8,456 nt of DNA from an uncultured Planctomycetaceae bacterium (GTDB lineage Bacteria; Planctomycetota; Planctomycetia; Pirellulales; JACPPG01), in contig CAMFLN010000094.1 in NCBI GenBank assembly GCA_945957305.1, forward strand, positions 1 to 8,456, written 5' to 3'. Made by a program: the position numbers and the translations under genes. This document shows positions 6,367-8,456 of the stretch, piece after piece (the first letter of the stretch is position 1; each line of letters begins with the position of its first letter). The notes under the pieces are model-generated. The model searched no databases. It saw nothing but the letters and a program-made list of their open reading frames with translations, and had not been told where the DNA came from.

Positions 6367-7035
6367 ATGAACGACGCCACGAAATCGTTTCCGCCCCCCT
6401 GCCCTGCTCCGGATACTTGCTATGCGTACCTGGTGCGGCACGGCGCAACGCCCGCTAGTGCCGCACATCCCGTGATTATGCAAGGCCGCCACATGGATAC
6501 GGCCCTTTCGGCGATCGGCGAGCGTCAGGCAACTGAGACGGGACAGTTTCTCAGCACGCGCCAGATCGATGCGGTGTACACCAGCCCCATGCTCCGCGCT
6601 CGACAGACAGCCGAACGCGTTTGCCAGCCGCACGGACTTTCGGCCACGCCGATCCCGGATCTCATCGAAGCTGACCTGGGCACCTGGGAGGGTTTGAGCT
6701 GGGACGAGATCAAGCGACACGACGCCGATTCGTATCAGCGCTTCGTCGAGCGGCCTGACCTGTACGGCTATGGCGGCGGCGAAAGCATCACACAAGTCTG
6801 TGACCGTGCCTTGCCGGCCATCAAAAACCTGCTCAGCGACAATGTCGGCCGCGTCATCGCCGTGGTGACGCATCGCATCGTGATTCGCTCGTGCGTGGCG
6901 CAGCTGCTGGGCTTGCCGCTGGCCGAAGCGCGACGTTTATCCCCGTCGACGTGCGGCCTCACGCTGTTGCGCTTTCGCCGCGACGAACTGGAAGTTACGA
7001 CTTTCAATGCCGTGTTTCATTTGAGCGCCTGGTAA
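6367..7035 (+). CDS. Histidine phosphatase / phosphoglycerate mutase family protein
   Basis: This 222-residue cytoplasmic protein belongs to the branch-1 histidine phosphatase superfamily. The phospho-accepting motif is L-V-R-H-G at 22-26 (His25). Downstream, L-R-A-R-Q-T-A (76-82) supplies the phosphate-binding Arg, E-A-D-L-G-T-W-E-G (101-109) the probable acid residue, and V-V-T-H-R (166-170) the second catalytic His169. The usual Gly-Gly after that His is replaced by Arg-Ile. The substrate cannot be fixed: similar proteins include phosphoglycerate mutases, the cobalamin phosphatase CobC and fructose-2,6-bisphosphatase-like enzymes, and the many remaining members are uncharacterised. It follows pdxA by 36 bp and is probably co-transcribed, which hints at a phosphorylated-metabolite role, but nothing ties it to vitamin B6. 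The N-terminal 17 residues are Pro-rich and precede the fold. It ends 6 bp from the convergent stop of the next gene. Confidence 0.88.
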   Translation: MNDATKSFPPPCPAPDTCYAYLVRHGATPASAAHPVIMQGRHMDTALSAIGERQATETGQFLSTRQIDAVYTSPMLRARQTAERVCQPHGLSATPIPDLIEADLGTWEGLSWDEIKRHDADSYQRFVERPDLYGYGGGESITQVCDRALPAIKNLLSDNVGRVIAVVTHRIVIRSCVAQLLGLPLAEARRLSPSTCGLTLLRFRRDELEVTTFNAVFHLSAW

Positions 7036-7041
7036 AGCATC

Positions 7042-8004
7042 CTAGCGCGGCAGCGTGCGCCGCAGGAACGCTTCGGTATCGTCGACCGGCACTCTCTCGC
7101 CCGGCGAGAAGACAAACTGCGCCGGGTCGATCGGCACATCGAAGTGCACGTCCACGAATTTCATGCGGGCGAGCAGCTGATCGCTGTCGCTGCGCGTGCC
7201 GGGGTGTGCCGCGCGATAGTAATCGACTTGATAGGGAAACAAGTCGTCGCGGCCGATGAACACCTCGATCTGAGTCGGCATAAACTCCGGCAGGCTGTCG
7301 ACGGTCAGCGGCGGGCTGCTTTCCGCCCCCGGTTGGTCCACGGGCTTCAAGCGTTCTACCGCAGCGGGCTTCCACACTCCCAGCACGGCATAGGTCGCAT
7401 GTACGCCGAGCTTCTCGGCGCGGAGCGACTGAAACTCGAACGACCGATGCACGCTGTCGAGCACCTGCGCCAGTCCGCCCAGGGCCAATACATCGATGCC
7501 CGCGCGAAAGCCCGACTGGTGCAGCGCCGCGGCCGCGCGGTTGATATCAATCCTGCCGAGCCGCGAAGTTTCGAGCGTGTTCTGCTGAACCCACACGGCC
7601 GTGCCGTCACTCACTTGGCGCAGGGTGCAGACTTGCCCCCCCTGCTTGAGTTTCAAATCGAGCCGCAGGCGGCGCGAGTCGGGAGCGCCTTGCAAATATT
7701 GCCCGACAACCGTTAGCGATTCCCCGAATAGCTCGGACTGCATGTTGATTTTCGCAGTCACGCTGCCGTGGCTGGCCAGTTGCTTGACGGCCTGTTCCAC
7801 CAGGTCGGCCGGCTTGGGCGCCGGAACCAGGTTCGCCTGCGCATGGGGCGGAGCGACGCTAGCAGTCGATCGTGCCGCGGCAGCTACCGGCCGCGCCACG
7901 CTGACGGGCTCGGTTTTCTTCGCCCTCGCGAGAAACAGGCCTGCGGCAACGGCCCCCACGATCCCCAAGACGATCGCCGGCAGGATGGGCAATCTGTGCT
8001 TCAT
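7042..8004 (-). CDS. Membrane-anchored LolA-like periplasmic protein
   Basis: This protein has 320 residues. Residues 1-7 are basic, 8-26 form one hydrophobic helix with no clear cleavage site or lipobox, and 27-65 are a Pro/Ala/Val-rich linker, so the protein is probably anchored in the inner membrane with the rest outside the cytoplasm. From about 68 to 303 the pattern is of alternating beta-strand segments: a predicted strand at M-Q-S-E-L-F-G-E-S-L-T-V-V, then an R-L-R-L-D-L-K-L strand, a V-W-V-Q-Q strand, and finally F-V-D-V-H-F-D-V-P-I-D-P-A-Q-F-V-F-S-P-G. That last stretch resembles the C-terminal strand of LolA/LolB-like and DUF2092-like outer-membrane lipoprotein-carrier folds. True LolA is a soluble, cleaved protein of about 200 residues, so this is a relative and not lolA itself. 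Its cargo is unknown. It has no strong ribosome-binding site before the ATG. Confidence 0.75.
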   Translation of the reverse strand: MKHRLPILPAIVLGIVGAVAAGLFLARAKKTEPVSVARPVAAAARSTASVAPPHAQANLVPAPKPADLVEQAVKQLASHGSVTAKINMQSELFGESLTVVGQYLQGAPDSRRLRLDLKLKQGGQVCTLRQVSDGTAVWVQQNTLETSRLGRIDINRAAAALHQSGFRAGIDVLALGGLAQVLDSVHRSFEFQSLRAEKLGVHATYAVLGVWKPAAVERLKPVDQPGAESSPPLTVDSLPEFMPTQIEVFIGRDDLFPYQVDYYRAAHPGTRSDSDQLLARMKFVDVHFDVPIDPAQFVFSPGERVPVDDTEAFLRRTLPR

Positions 8005-8105
8005 TGGTGGGGTTTTAACGGATTTGCCAAAGATTCTGGTTATGCAAGGCCGAACTTATGAGTCAGACACGCGCGGCGAGAGCTGGGCGCTGGGATTGGT
8101 CGGAA

Positions 8106-8121
8106 CTCGGGAATGCCCGAG
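8106..8121. other. Perfect 6-bp hairpin in the divergent spacer
   Basis: CTCGGG (8106-8111) and CCCGAG (8116-8121) surround an AATG loop. It lies in the 276-bp spacer 8005-8280 between the divergent LolA-like gene and the lipoprotein gene. No T-run follows. It could be an operator, a 5'-leader structure of the lipoprotein mRNA, or chance. Apart from this hairpin and a ribosome-binding site at its right end, I see no open frame with family likeness, no tRNA and no riboswitch fold in that spacer. Confidence 0.35.
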
Positions 8122-8268
8122 CCCCCGGCTTGTCCGCGCCCGCAATCGTAAACGGCCGCGCATTGTAGGTGGGCTATTACCTGGGGTCCACTCCAAAACA
8201 ACCGAACCGAGACGGCGCCGAGCGGCCGAACAAAGCCGCCCGCTCGCCTGCATGACGAGAGGATTTCC

Positions 8269-8276
8269 AAGGGGGA
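8269..8276 (+). promoter_or_regulatory. Ribosome-binding site of the lipoprotein gene
   Basis: AAGGGGGA lies 4 bp before the ATG at 8281. It is one of the more purine-rich start sites in the window and supports this ATG. Confidence 0.6.
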
Positions 8277-8280
8277 AACG

Positions 8281-8456
8281 ATGAAGTATCAAATGGTTGC
8301 CTTGTGCCTAGCGATGGGGCTCTGCGGCTGCCAAGTGCCGCTGGCCCACAATCTGCCGCCGGCAGAACAAATCATGCACCCAGGCCCCGGCGTCGATGGC
8401 CCCGGTCCCGGCGTCATGATGCCTGGCGGTGGCCCAGGTCCCATGCCCTTCCCGGG
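8281..8456 (+). CDS. Gly/Pro-rich lipoprotein, 5' part
   Basis: The gene starts at the ATG at 8281 and runs off the right edge after about 58 codons, with no stop in view. The first 17 residues form a lipoprotein signal peptide: M-K-Y-Q, a hydrophobic core, then L-C-G-C with the lipidated Cys at 17. The mature part opens with Q-V-P-L-A-H-N-L-P-P-A-E-Q and then turns into Pro/Gly/Met-rich sequence with repeated G-P-G units (from about residue 35 to the edge). The protein would be exported and anchored by lipid to a membrane face. I do not recognise a family; low-complexity Gly/Pro/Met stretches after the signal are common in planctomycete envelope proteins. The window cuts it before any domain appears. 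Confidence 0.8.
   Translation, partial: MKYQMVALCLAMGLCGCQVPLAHNLPPAEQIMHPGPGVDGPGPGVMMPGGGPGPMPFP

Noticed and set aside
7036..7041. Six-base gap between convergent stops of the phosphatase and the LolA-like gene
   Set aside because: Such tight convergent junctions are common in bacteria; it implies possible antisense overlap of the 3' ends but no special element.

Overview
The window looks like chromosomal DNA from a planctomycete, most likely of the Pirellulales type. The grounds are a GC-rich sequence, several membrane or secreted proteins whose style I associate with that phylum (the DUF457-like hydrolase, the 187-residue four-helix protein, the anchored LolA-like protein, the Gly/Pro-rich lipoprotein), frequent weak Shine-Dalgarno sequences, and GTG and TTG starts. 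This placement comes from recognising protein families, not from a marker gene. I see no rRNA, tRNA, CRISPR array, insertion sequence or phage gene.

Layout from left to right. (1) The 3' end of a membrane-bound DUF457/YdjM-like hydrolase gene (+), converging on dtd (-), which encodes D-aminoacyl-tRNA deacylase. (2) A ZIP-family metal transporter with very histidine-rich loops (+), divergent from dtd and convergent with the next block. (3) A minus-strand block from about 5163 down to 2384. In transcription order it encodes an unrecognised five-helix membrane protein, CbiQ (EcfT transmembrane component), CbiO (EcfA ATPase, with a histidine-rich insertion) and an unrecognised four-helix membrane protein. 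No recognisable substrate-binding S component (CbiM, BioY or similar) is present. (4) A plus-strand pair divergent from that block: pdxA (vitamin B6 biosynthesis) and a histidine-phosphatase/phosphoglycerate-mutase family gene. (5) A minus-strand membrane-anchored LolA-like periplasmic protein, convergent with the phosphatase with only 6 bp between stops. (6) A 276-bp divergent spacer, then the start of a lipoprotein gene that runs off the right edge.

Two blocks deal with import. The ZIP protein and the CbiQO pair are both classes of transporter that commonly carry transition metals, and both carry histidine-rich insertions, so this may be a metal-acquisition neighbourhood. Alternatively, the lack of CbiM and the divergent pdxA leave room for a vitamin or other small-molecule ECF importer whose specificity subunit is the unrecognised five-helix protein. 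The rest (dtd, pdxA, phosphatase, LolA-like protein) is ordinary housekeeping or envelope content. The most novel candidate is the ECF block with its two unassigned membrane proteins.
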